Assembly: GCA_029204225.1 (NCBI GenBank)
Contig: CM055101.1
Coordinates: forward strand, 6,263,118-6,327,117
Direction of reading: 5' to 3'
DNA: 64,000 nt
Source of the DNA: Diphasiastrum complanatum
Taxonomy: Eukaryota; Streptophyta; Lycopodiopsida; Lycopodiales; Lycopodiaceae
In this document: piece after piece, positions 11,036 through 21,460 of the stretch
Layout of the letters: every line of letters begins with the position of its first letter
Position numbering within the stretch: the stretch's first letter is position 1
Position numbers and translations under genes: made by a program
Notes under the pieces: model-generated
What the model saw: the letters and a program-made list of their open reading frames with translations, nothing else
Told to the model about the DNA's origin: nothing
Database searches by the model: none

Positions 11036-11613
11036 CTAGAAGTACTTGTCTTGGAGGGTAGAAAAGCTAGGACATTTTAGGAGATGCTCTATTTCTCGGA
11101 TACTTTCGGCATCTCCCAAGGGTGCAAGCAATTTGGCGGAAGAGCCTTTAGCAAGTTCGATGGAAGCATCAGTCATGTATTGGAGGATAAAGAGAAAAGT
11201 AATATGTGATTTCACTACATCCTTAGACGGTTTATTTAGCCACATGAAGAAAGCATCTATCTGGTTTTGGAGGGAAGCACCAGGAAAAAACTTGGTCAGA
11301 TTATTCATAATGAACCACATAGCATGATCAAACCAGATGATGGAGGAACTATTTTTACATTTTTCACCGCATCTACATTTGAAAAAAGGTCTTTTCCAGT
11401 TCCAGATTTTGGCTTGGTGTAAGTTCATTCCATTGAAGCCAGTCTCAAAGTGTCCTCTGGTCCTGGCCAGACTTGCTTAGAGGGGCAACGAGAGGGTTCA
11501 AACTTGTTCATGCGAATAATGGTATCAAAAGAAACGGGGGTCTCAAGTGAAATATTCTTGTGTAGTGTGGCCAATTTGTATATTTGTATTTCTTTTTCTA
11601 TTAGATGAGTCAT
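11036..11613 (-). pseudogene. Unrecognised coding remnant, two overlapping frames (left-arm copy)
   Basis: The upstream frame (11613-11425, 62 codons, MTHLIEKE... to LASME) overlaps the downstream frame (11428-11036, 130 codons) at ATGA, so a one-base frameshift probably split one protein. The downstream part has a Cys cluster (KCRCGEKCKN), an aromatic-rich stretch (IIWFDHAMWFIMNN) and an acidic/Leu-rich end (IREIEHLLKCPSF). I do not recognise the family. Both arms keep the frames open with almost identical products (one Gly/Asp, one Ile/Met and a His-for-Ile change among the differences), which reflects recent duplication and not necessarily selection. Confidence 0.45.
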
Positions 11614-11655
11614 CAGAATCCAAAGGTCAATAGAAATTGGTGCAAGGAAAGCGCT

Positions 11656-12466
11656 TTATTATCACCACATGCTTGCTCTTGTGTGTGGGAATGCTTTTCG
11701 CACTTATCAAGTGACCCAATATAGAAATTTGTTCCATCCTTTATAGATAGACAATAACATCAAAATAGGCAACAAGCCACATTTCTTTTTTGCAGTTTTT
11801 GAGTGCACCTAGCTGATAGAGGCCGACCTATTGAGGGGTGTATTTGTTGTTCAAATTTATGATGCAATCTTTTTAATTTAGAGTTAGTAAGTGTTAGATG
11901 TTTTAGTTTGGTAATTGTAGCCAAAAATCTTAGAGCTCTAAGACTAAACATTGGTAGAGACCCTCAACAATTTTCACATTTGATTGGTGTGATCGAAGTA
12001 AATACCTTTTAGTTATAGTCGTTTTCTTAGGTTTGGTAAATGTTTGCTCTGGTTGGACAATGTTATAGTTGCCCTATTAGATCATAATTCGATTAATAGT
12101 AATAAACATAGATGAATGAGTGTGGAAAGAATCTAAACACCAAAGAAATGACCTATGTTTGATGTCTACAATCTGTGAAAAAACTTAGCAAATGGCTATC
12201 GTAACATATGAATAGACTCGTTGGACACGTGCACTCAATCTAGTCATAAACAAATTGCATCCATAAACTATGGACAACAAATACACCGCTCAATAGGTCG
12301 GCCTCTATCGACTAGGTGCACTCGAAAACTGCAAAACAGAAATGTGGCATGTTGCCCGTTTTGATGTTATTGTCTAACTAAAAAGGACAGAATGAATTTC
12401 TATGTTGGGTCACTTGATAAGTCCTAAAAGCTTTTCCACACACAAGAGCCAGCATATGGTGAGAAT
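11656..12466. repeat. Foldback unit nested in the left palindrome arm
   Basis: Inverted repeats of about 210 bp (roughly 11661-11875 and 12245-12460) flank about 370 bp. Both contain the 'caagtgaccca' block, a 'gttattgtct' block and 'aggtcggcctctat'. They differ by about 10 per cent, so this small foldback is older than the big palindrome. Copies also lie at about 12870-13680 and 4985-5790. Confidence 0.8.
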
Positions 12467-12659
12467 GAAGCTCTTCCCTAACATACGGTACTATTTAACT
12501 ATGCTATGTGCCATTTTAGAATTCACTAAATAGGGAATAAGGATGTCTAGGCCTTTTCATTTGTCTACTTGGCTCAAGAACCGTAACATCATTTTAAGGA
12601 AGGAGTGTTTATCTAAGCCTTGTTGACATGTGATGTTATTAGTGTACTTCTTTTTATAA

Positions 12660-12676
12660 AAATGTACACTAATAGA
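12660..12676. other. 17-bp spacer at the palindrome centre
   Basis: Sequence aaatgtacactaataga. Complementarity stops at 12659/12677. The spacer repeats 'tgtacactaata' found at the inner arm ends ('gtacactaata' at 12689-12699), as if templated from adjacent DNA when the palindrome formed. Confidence 0.85.
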
Positions 12677-13722
12677 TTATAAAAAGAAGTACACTAATAA
12701 TATCACATGTCAACAAGGCTTAGATAAACACTCCTTCCTTAAAATGATGTTACGGTTCTTGAGCCAAGTAGACAAATGAAAAGGCCTAGACATCCTTATT
12801 CCCTATTTAGTGAATTCTAAAATGGCACACAGCATAGTTAAATAGTACCGTATGTTAGGGAAGAGCTTCATTCTCACCATATGCTGGCTCTTGTGTGTGG
12901 AAAAGCTTTTAGCACTTATCAAGTGACCCAACATAGAAATTCATTATGTCCTTTTTAGTTAGACAATAACATCAAAACGGGCAACATGCCACATTTCTGT
13001 TTTCCAGTTTCCGAGTGCGCCTAGTCGATAGAGGCCGACCTATTGAGCGGTGTATTTGTTGTCCATAGTTTATGGATGCAATTTGTTTATGACTAGATTG
13101 AGTGCACGTGTCCAACGAGTCTATTCATATGTTACGATAGCCATTTGCTAAGTTTTTTCACAGATTGTAGACATCAAACATAGGTCATTTCTTTGGTGTT
13201 TAGATTCTTTCCACACTCATTCATCTATGTTTATTACTATTAATCGAATTATGATCTAATAGGGCAACTATAACATTGTCCAACCAGAGCAAACATTTAC
13301 CAAACCTAAGAAAACGACTATAACTAAAAGGTATTTACTTCGATCACACCAATCAAATGTGAAAATTGTTGAGGGTCTCTACCAATGTTTAGTCTTAGAG
13401 CTCTAAGATTTTTGGCTACAATTACCAAACTAAAACATCTAACACTTACTAACTCTAAATTAAAAAGATTGCATCATAAATTTGAACAACAAATACACCC
13501 CTAAATAGGTCGGCCTCTATCAGCTAGGTGCACTCGAAAACTGCAAAAAAGAAATGTGGCTTGTTGCCTGTTTTGATGTTATTGTCTATCTATAAAGGAT
13601 GGAACAAATTTCTATATTGGGTCACTTGATAAGTGCGAAAAGCTTTCCCACACACAAGAGCAAGCATGTGGTGATAATAAAGCGCTTTCCTTGCACCGAT
13701 TTCTATTGACCTTTGGATTCTG

Positions 13723-14300
13723 ATGACTCATCTAATAGAAAAAGAAATGCAAATATACAAATTGGCCACACTACACAAGAATCATTCACTTGAGACCCCC
13801 GTTTCTTTTGATACCATTATTCGCATGAACAAATTTGAACCCTCTCGTTGCCCCTCTAAGCAAGTCTGGCCAGGACCAGAGGACACTTTGAGACTGGCTT
13901 CAATAGAATGAACTTACACCAAGCCAAAATCTGGAACTGGAAAAGACCTTTTTTCAAATGTAGATGCGGTGAAAAATGTAAAAATAGTTCCTCCATCATC
14001 TGGTTTGATCATGCTATGTGGTTCATTATGAATAATCTGACCAAGTTTTTTCCTGGTGCTTCCCTCCAAAACCAGATAGATGCTTTCTTCATGTGGCTAA
14101 ATAAACCGTCTAAGGATGTAGTGAAATCACATATTACTTTTCTCTTTATCCTCCAATACATGACTGATGCTTCCATCGAACTTGCTAAAGACTCTTCCGC
14201 CAAATTGCTTGCACCCTTGGGAGATGCCGAAAGTATCCGAGAAATAGAGCATCTCCTAAAATGTCCTAGCTTTTCTACCCTCCAAGACAAGTACTTCTAG
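13723..14300 (+). pseudogene. Unrecognised coding remnant (right-arm copy)
   Basis: Mirror of 11036-11613, with frames 13723-13911 and 13908-14300 again overlapping at ATGA. Family unknown. Confidence 0.45.
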
Positions 14301-15239
14301 AACTCGAACAAAAGGACAAGCTCTATCAATCTCAATAATCCGAACTCAGTTATTTCTGGATTGGGAACGGGAAAGAAAAAGTGATTTTCAGATTTCGAAG
14401 GGAAGCAAAGACAAAGCAGTGGCAACAAGGATGACTTACCAATCAAAAAATTGAATTTTTACAGATCCTAATCGATGTGCAGGATGAAGAAGGGACACAA
14501 ATCAGCATTTCAGCGACTGGACATCTCTAATTTTCCACTGGTGGCGACTCAGGGAGACTTTTTCTACATTTATGTTACCGAAATAGGGTTTTTGAGTATA
14601 TCCATGTGAAGCACTTTGACGCTCATGTTTCACGCAGACTTTTTGGTATTGTAGATGATCTATGTCATGATATTACTTTCGGCTGGTCTTACCTACCTAG
14701 TGTTAAACATGAATGATACTTTCCTAATGATATAGATAACCTTCATTCCTGTCAATGTCACTCTTTCAATTGTTTCAGAAAATTTATCTCGAAAAAATTT
14801 GGCCATGTTGTTTGCATAGACTGCAGTATCCTCAGGAGTTCTCTCTTATGAAAATTTTTAGAAAAAAGCTTAAACCATATAACTTTAAGGCAAGCTAATG
14901 TGAATGAAGTTGCTTCGAAACTCTACGATGAGTGGTTTAAACTTATGGGACTCCTACCTTCTCATACTTTTGTAGATGATACTACTAAAAATGAACATTC
15001 TTAGCAAAGAAGAGTACATGTACGTGCGATCAGTTATTTCTTAGATGAGAACACCAACGAATTTTGCTCATTCATTGCGAACATCATTCACAGTAGATGG
15101 AAAGCTTCATGGTCTAAAATATCATGACTGGTTGAAAATGCTTGAATATATATTTCCAATGTGCATTCGGGTTGTCTAACAGAGCACCTTTGTGAGACCA
15201 TTTTCAAACTAGCAATTGTTGTGAGGTACTTGTACATCT
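14301..15239 (+). pseudogene. Continuation of the unknown coding remnant (right-arm copy)
   Basis: One plus-strand frame is nearly open from about 14559 to 14849 (single TGA at about 14712): it includes FEYIHVKHFDAHVSRRLFG, ITFGWSYLPSVKHE, NLHSCQCHSFNCFRKF and FGHVVCIDCS. The amino acid composition looks coding and the Cys/His clustering could bind metal, but I recognise no family. It lies in the same orientation directly after 13723-14300, so both may derive from one larger gene or an unknown transposon protein. Confidence 0.35.
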
Positions 15240-16322
15240 TTATGTTATTTGTTTGTTTTTAGATGCATTCATTTGCAATAACAACAAATGACAAAATGAA
15301 ACATATATTATATACATGATGTAGATGGATATGCAACAAGGAGATTCGCGATGCGGACATTGCTCCGGATGCTCAGGGTCTGCTTCCTCTGTGGAAATTG
15401 GTAGGTCATAGTAGTCTCTCGTCAAGATTTCGAAGCCAACTGGATCTCCGTCAGTCATTGTCTTTGACTCATCAAATCTGACGTCTCTGGCAGTATTGAT
15501 CTGTTTGTTGTTAGGCATGTAGATTCTATAGTATGATGAATGAATGTCATATCCTACGAGGAATCCATGCTCCACCTTTTCATCCAGCTTCTTTCTTTTC
15601 TGATCTGGAATGTGGACATATGTGACGCATCCAATACGTGACATCTAGCCTTTGTTATAGGCATTGCAGGACTTCAAGCATGCTTCATCTTTGATTCTAA
15701 CAGCAGTGAATGCTCCTCTCCGGCTAGCGTTGTATAGAGCAACTGTATTCATGTGATACAGCCTCATGTGCCATGTAATATCCATCGATTTGTTGATCTG
15801 GTGAGTTTGTTCAGAAGGTACTTGGATCTTGAGGTGATACAAGTTTTTCTTGCGCTTCCCTTTGCTGAGAAGCTGAGCGGTTGTGGATTCATCTACTTCG
15901 CAGGTATCGCCTTCAAAAGTGACTCTTAGTCCTGCATCTACCATCTTAGCAATAGATAGTAGGTCCTTCTAAGAGTGGGCACATATAGGGTGTCATCGAG
16001 CCTTTTGTCTCTTCCTCTGGTGCTTAACCACAGCGCTCCGGTTCTGCTGACTTTGTGTCTGAAACCATCCCCCAAGATTATGTATCTGGAAGATTCATAT
16101 TCTTGATAATCAGTGATCATGTGTCTCGTTGCCACGAAGTATGACGTTGCACCTGAATCATGAATTATCTCCTATGTATTTGAAGTTGATGTCACACAGA
16201 CATCCGCACATAAGTAAGCTGCTGGGTTCTTGTCTATGTTGGATCTGTCTTCGACCATCTTGGAGGACTCTGGTTCCTCCACATAGGATGAGCTATTGTC
16301 GCTCTCCCGTCTGCTCTAAGCT
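15240..16322 (-). pseudogene. pol: Ty1/copia protease/integrase remnant (right-arm copy)
   Basis: Same structure as 9150-10096: protease DSG at 16160-16152, pre-integrase region 15944-15645, and the C-terminal integrase part 15644-15240. An additional stop (AAG to TAG) sits exactly at the junction of the two parts. The integrase core deletion is shared with the left arm, so the deletion predates the palindrome. Confidence 0.85.
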
Positions 16323-16985
16323 ATCCAGAAAAGTTCAAATAGATTGAAAGTATTTGTTTGTAGCCTATTATGTATATTTGTTTGTAGCCTATCACTACTA
16401 GTTGATCATTCCATCCGAATATCCAACCATCTTAGTTAACCTTCAACATGAAGAGTCACTTTGTGTCGATGATCTTCGCATGTGGAGGAGGCTCGACAAC
16501 ATTCCAATTATTTATCTTCAAAAAGGTCTTATATTCAAAATTCATGATTGTATGTCAGTTGTCTGCATCTTACTTCAAGAATGCTTCTGCAACTGAGGAA
16601 GACTTATCTTGATTGATAAATGTATTAGGGATATATTGATTAGGCTTTTGTCAAATTCAAGGAGACCTTCAAATAATTGTTAGTTGTTGAGTAGATGTCT
16701 CTCCTTTTTGCATAGTTGGGATGTCTTCTATTGGTGTCAAAACATTCACATGTCGAAACCTGTAGATGGTAAATGGAGTTGTTGGAAACAAAGTTTACAT
16801 TGGCTGCTTCTACTTGAAATCATAGAATTTATCTTCTAGCGATAAAGATATTCATGCAGCTAACAACATAGAGATTAGTGTTTCATACTCAGCTTGTAGC
16901 CATTGTAGGCTTGGAGATGATAAGTCCGTACAGAACTTGAATACCCGTAGCTAAACCTCTCATCTTTGTTAAAAAAACTTAAAAA
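16323..16985 (-). pseudogene. Inverted copy of degenerate copia DNA found at 6.15-6.75 kb
   Basis: The reverse complement shares blocks with 6150-6760, including 'ctttcaatctatttgaac' next to the palindrome edge and 'gggtattcaagttctgtacg'. It starts immediately at the right edge of the palindrome. No intact coding frame. Confidence 0.7.
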
Positions 16986-17085
16986 CAGGAATTTCACTAA
17001 AGGCATGTCAAAAACACGTGACAACTATCATTTAAGCATGGGCTTTGGAAAACTAAAATTGGTCACAAAGCCAATTAGGCTCATG

Positions 17086-17280
17086 TCAAGCAAAACAAAA
17101 TGCTTGTAAAATTGCATATTGGTTTATATAACCGTTCATTTTGTCGAGTGTTATAGAAAGTGAATATCTAAATTGTATATGAGTACTCAGAATGAATTTA
17201 GGTTTACCCTTTGACAAAGGCTTTGTTGGAATATCAACAGCTATGTTCTCGATATGACAGTAACAAAAGGTTACCAACAA
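17086..17280 (-). pseudogene. Ty1/copia RNase H C-terminal tail
   Basis: The frame contains VTFCYCHIENIAVDIPTKPL and SKGKPKF, the canonical end of copia RNase H (H-x-x-N-x-x-A-D-x-x-T-K-P-L). A copy in the other orientation is at 61690-61800. The rest of the pol gene is absent. Confidence 0.75.
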
Positions 17281-18045
17281 CTAGATTAACAGTTACTCTA
17301 GCCTTCTATTTTTGCTATTAATATTTGTTGACCTCACAGTAGATCAATCTGAATCACAACTATTGTAGTAAATCAGAGGAAGGTTCTTTTTTTATTGTTC
17401 TTGTTCTGTTTCTAGAGATCTGCTTGGAGTTAGTTTTTGCCCTTCAATCAATAGAATACGGTCCTGTATGCAGTTCGGCAAAGGTTCTTTTCAAGATAGA
17501 AATAAGTTATCAAGTCTGATGACAAAATTGCGTTCTTCTTCACCAAATCTACAGAAATGAACGATTTTTGTTGTTTTCTCTAATTTCTCAGATCCAAATG
17601 GATCTTAAGAATTGTGATATGTATGGCTTCCATTGCTAAACAATCAAATTAGATTTCAAACAAACAAAACCACTCAAATAAGCAAGATAGCTCCCATCCA
17701 ACCCTAAGATGCAATTTTAACCCTACTAATGCCGAATCAAAATGCCTAAATGCAAGCTCACATCCATCCAAACATGCTACAAACTAAAAATTGGTGGAGC
17801 TCCCCGGCAACGGAATTGTAGTGGGCTATTTCCTATGCTAGCCTCAATCCTAGATCCAAGCACAGAAGCATAAGGAGACGAGATTAGTTGTCATGTAGAG
17901 GTTCATTCCTATGAGAGCGATAACATATTCCAAAATCCAATATGTGCACATTAACCCTAACCATTAATGCTACATCCATTAGCCCTAATCCACAATGATA
18001 GAAAATCGCCCCTCTCTCTCCTCTTCTCTCTCACAAAAACATACA
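17100..18045 (-). repeat. Inverted copy of 60.9-61.83 kb, with gypsy LTR end and primer binding site
   Basis: The reverse complement matches 60900-61830 over its length. It includes the end of an LTR ('agcccactaca' on the minus strand) followed by a primer-binding-like site at 17801-17813 (minus: gttgccgggga), matching the 3' end expected for tRNA-Asp, as used by Athila/Tat-type gypsy elements. No gene. Confidence 0.7.
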
Positions 18046-18196
18046 TTAATTTATCCAGCTCTGTAGTTTTTTTTTATTCTTTTACACAATTTGTAGAAAT
18101 ACAAGGGAATCGAACAACTTGAGGCTTCGACATGCTTGACTATCAAAGGATTATCGAAGGCTAATTGGAAGTTAGTTTGTTATGACCATAAGTAAT

Positions 18197-18751
<555 letters not shown>

Positions 18752-19448
18752 GCCATGATGCAAGCATGAACTTCAATTGATTCGATAATCTTTCTATCGA
18801 TTCTCTCTCAAAGCTCACATCAACACACATCAGTTTAAATTTTGATATAGATCATTATTTAAATAGTAACACAGACCTTTTAGGAGAGATCCGTCACCCC
18901 ATACTGATGTGGGTTGCAACACATCTCTCTTGCCCAAGCATCAACAACCTCTGGATGCATGCAACAGTTTTTTCTTGTGCCTCCTCTCTTAGGATGTTTG
19001 AGATTTTGAAGCATTACAAACAGGTAGTGGATTTCAAGAACTCTAAGGTATGAGAAAGAGAAAGTAGATCGAGATAAGAGAAAAAATCATTACTCTCTGC
19101 AACTGCTTTTTTGTTGTGGTCGGTAAGGCCCGATTTCGACGTCGTTTGCTTGAAGAACATCATTCGTGTCGAAAGGAATGTCATTTAGGGCACAATGAAT
19201 GGACTACTTTTCGACATTCACAAGAAGTGTTGTCGACGAACGAAGTCCGTTTTGCTTGTCGTCTGTTTTGTACTGTGCTGCACGTCAAGACAAAACCAGG
19301 TTCCAAACAGTTCAGTACTCATTGAGAAACATGTGCCCGAGCCAGAAACCCTGAAAGTAGTATAGGGAGGTTAGGCCCGTCGGACCAGAAATTGGTCGGA
19401 TTCGGTTGAATGCCCACAGACCTTTGGATTGAAGGTGACTACAATTCT

Positions 19449-19565
19449 CATACACACACTCACACATACAAACATGCACACACATACACACATACAAACA
19501 TGCACACACATGCACACCTAAAAGCACACAAACACGCACACCTAAAAGCACACACCTGCACACAT
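19449..19565. repeat. Imperfect CA-rich minisatellite
   Basis: Repeated 'cacacataca', 'catgcacacac' and 'cacctaaaag' motifs within the left Helitron-like element. Paralogues at 29345-29461 and 40241-40357. Open frames here are repeat artefacts. Confidence 0.85.
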
Positions 19566-19891
19566 GTCAAGGTGTTGAAGCTTCATATTGATGCATGTCG
19601 AAACCATCCAAAACATCACCTTCGAAATGATTGGCTGACAAAATTTTGGCCGCATCTAATTATGTCTGCCTTCAATCATCAATCGCCCGCTCTAAGCATC
19701 ATCCACACGTCTCGACCACAAGCCGCCACCAAGCCGCGACCCAGAGGTTTTTGCGATGACGTCGTTGCTTGAAAACGTTCTTTGTGTCAGAAGGAAACCG
19801 ATTAGGGCACACACACACACATGCATCGACGTATGCACTTGAGCATGCGCACGTCCGCCATTGCCCGTCAACGACGGGCACAAGCAACTAG
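19566..19891 (+). mobile_element. Helitron-like 3' terminus, plus orientation (member 1)
   Basis: A hairpin GCCCGTC-AAC-GACGGGC (19863-19879) is followed by 8 nt and then CTAG (19888-19891) and a T. This is the diagnostic 3' end of Helitrons (short hairpin 6-12 nt before CTRR, insertion before T). The 5' end was not located; the homology shared with the opposite element begins near 19566 ('atgtcaaggtgt'). No Rep/helicase ORF, so non-autonomous if correct. A second, older relative seems nested upstream: 'cgacgtcgtttgcttgaa' near 19138 resembles 'gatgacgtcgttgcttgaa' near 19755. Confidence 0.7.
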
Positions 19892-19907
19892 TATATATAT
19901 ATATATA
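19892..19907. repeat. 16-bp (TA)n between two opposed Helitron-like 3' ends
   Basis: Exactly eight TA units separate the two CTAG ends in all three members (29788-29803, 40684-40699). Helitrons insert between A and T, so a TA run is a suitable target for two independent insertions. Confidence 0.85.
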
Positions 19908-19957
19908 CTAGTTGCTTGTGCCCGTCGTTGATGGGCATGCATGCGTGTCCTAATGGC

Positions 19958-19996
<39 letters not shown>

Positions 19997-20620
19997 ACGC
20001 GCGCGAGTGTGTGTATGTGCATGTGTTGTGTGTGTTGTGTGTATGTTTGTGTGCCATGTGTGTGTGTTTATGGAAGGGGTGTGTGTGTGTATGCGTGTGT
20101 TTACGAAGTGTATGTGTGGGTTTAGGGAGTGTGTGTGTGTCGGTCATGTAGGATTAGGTTGTGGCTTTAGGCTTTAGGCTTAGGTTGTGTGTGTGTGTGT
20201 GTGTGTTTGTGGGTGTGTGCACTATGTTGTGTGTTGTGCATGTGTTTGTGTGTATGGGTATGTGTGTGTGGGCCTACGTGTATTTGTGGGTGTGCGCATT
20301 GTGTTGTGTTGTGTGTTGTGCATGTGTTTTTGTGTATGTGTATTTGTATGCGTGCTGTGTTTGTGTGCATATTTGTGTGCGTGTGCGTGTGCGCGTGTGT
20401 GTGTACTTAGGGTAAGGGTTAGAGTGGGTCTTTATGGATGTGTGTGTGCATGTGTTTTGGTTGAGCTCAGAGCTCAAAAAATCTGGCCTACGTGTTCCAT
20501 CCCACATGAGAATAGATTTGGGATCACTTTGTGTTTTGGATGGTTCGACATGCATCGACATGAAGCTTCGACACCTTGACATCTGTGTGGTTGTAAAGCC
20601 ACTCCCATCCTTTTATTAGA
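19908..20620 (-). mobile_element. Helitron-like element, minus orientation (member 1)
   Basis: On the minus strand the 3' end is a hairpin (GCCCATCAACGACGGGC, one mismatch) then ACAAGCAA and CTAG at 19911-19908. The presumed 5' end is TCTAATAAAAGGATGGGAG starting at 20620, resembling the TC...CTAATAAAAGG start of many plant Helitrons, although the base before TC is T where A is expected. Length is about 713 bp. The interior is mostly (GT)n-type minisatellite (19960-20410) plus a segment shared with the left element (20520-20580). Non-coding; open frames of Cys/Val repeats are artefacts. Confidence 0.65.
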
Positions 20621-21460
20621 ATTTTAAAAATTGCTAATTAGAATTTAGCTTGTTTGTTGCAATGGAAGGTGGAGAAGTTGTAGCCATGAAATCCTGGGAA
20701 CTGGGCATGGACATGGATACCTATAAAAAATAGTAGACATCCTAGTCTATTTTAAACAGACATCCTACTCTATTTTAAACTGTAATTTATTATTTTTGAG
20801 CAATAAAGAAAGATTATGCCTCAAATTTTATGTTAAAAATAGTCTTGTTTGACTTGTACTGGTGGTTAGTTTCTTTGGAACCTTTTAGGAGCATGTATCA
20901 TTAAAAGCTTTAATCACCACTTGAATGATTGCACATGCATGACTTTCTTTTCCAAATGTCTAAGTTGGGTACATCTATTCTATATATATGAATTTTCTAT
21001 TTTAATGTCAATAATGAAAAATGTAAGCCCTATTATCTTTTGTACATTATCAAGAACATGCTCCTACATTGAGCATGCACCTACATTGAGCATGTGCATA
21101 GACAATGTTACGACGTCCAACTGATACAACATGAAGTTTGAAAAAAGATTTCAAGCCTTGGAAGTTTGAAGTGGATAGGAAAAACCTTCCTAAAAATATA
21201 AAACCCTTTATACGACAGATTGGGCAAGAAGCCATCGCACCTAGCTCCCTTTGGGATGTAAACAGTAGATTACAATTTGATCAAGTCCACTGCTGCTTGT
21301 TGGGTTAAGATGGAGCATTTCATGGTTGGTTTTATAGTACTGAAAAAATGCATTGATTCAATTTATATACTTTTATCAAGTCCACTACTTGCTTCTCAGA
21401 TTAAGGTGGAAAATTTCTAGCGTTAGGCATGCTATCTATGTTTGAGAAAGCGAACCCGCT
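20621..21460. other. Upstream flank of ZIP pseudogene 1
   Basis: AT-rich, with no recognised gene. A short tandem 'ctacattgagcatg' occurs at about 21063-21093. It may contain the old ZIP promoter, but no clear TATA box could be assigned. Confidence 0.4.

Larger units (their letters stand above)
9014..12659 (+). repeat. Left arm of a giant palindrome
   Basis: Position x here pairs with position 25336-x in the right arm. This holds for every paired open frame (9201/16135, 9392/15944, 10096/15240, 11036/14300, 11428/13908, 11613/13723), so there is essentially no net length change over 3,646 bp. The few differences are single substitutions. The outer breakpoint lies in the copia element at 'agcttagagcag'; the inner boundary is at 'tttttataa'. 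Confidence 0.96.
12677..16322 (-). repeat. Right arm of the giant palindrome
   Basis: Reverse complement of 9014-12659 with constant coordinate sum 25336. The outer end is 'ctgctctaagct'; beyond it the flanks differ ('atccagaaaag' here, 'ttctttcttatt' complement on the left). Confidence 0.96.

Noticed and set aside
20128-20185. Telomere-like TTTAGGG/TTAGG pieces in the GT-rich region, and 'aaccctaaccctag' at 25967 and 60407
   Set aside because: Only one or two imperfect units each, embedded in transposon or minisatellite DNA; not an interstitial telomere array.
19916-20582. Many Cys/Val-rich and Thr/His-rich open frames on both strands (also at 29.8-30.5 and 40.7-41.4 kb)
   Set aside because: They are translations of (GT)n/(CA)n minisatellite, lack initiation context and are open in several frames at once.
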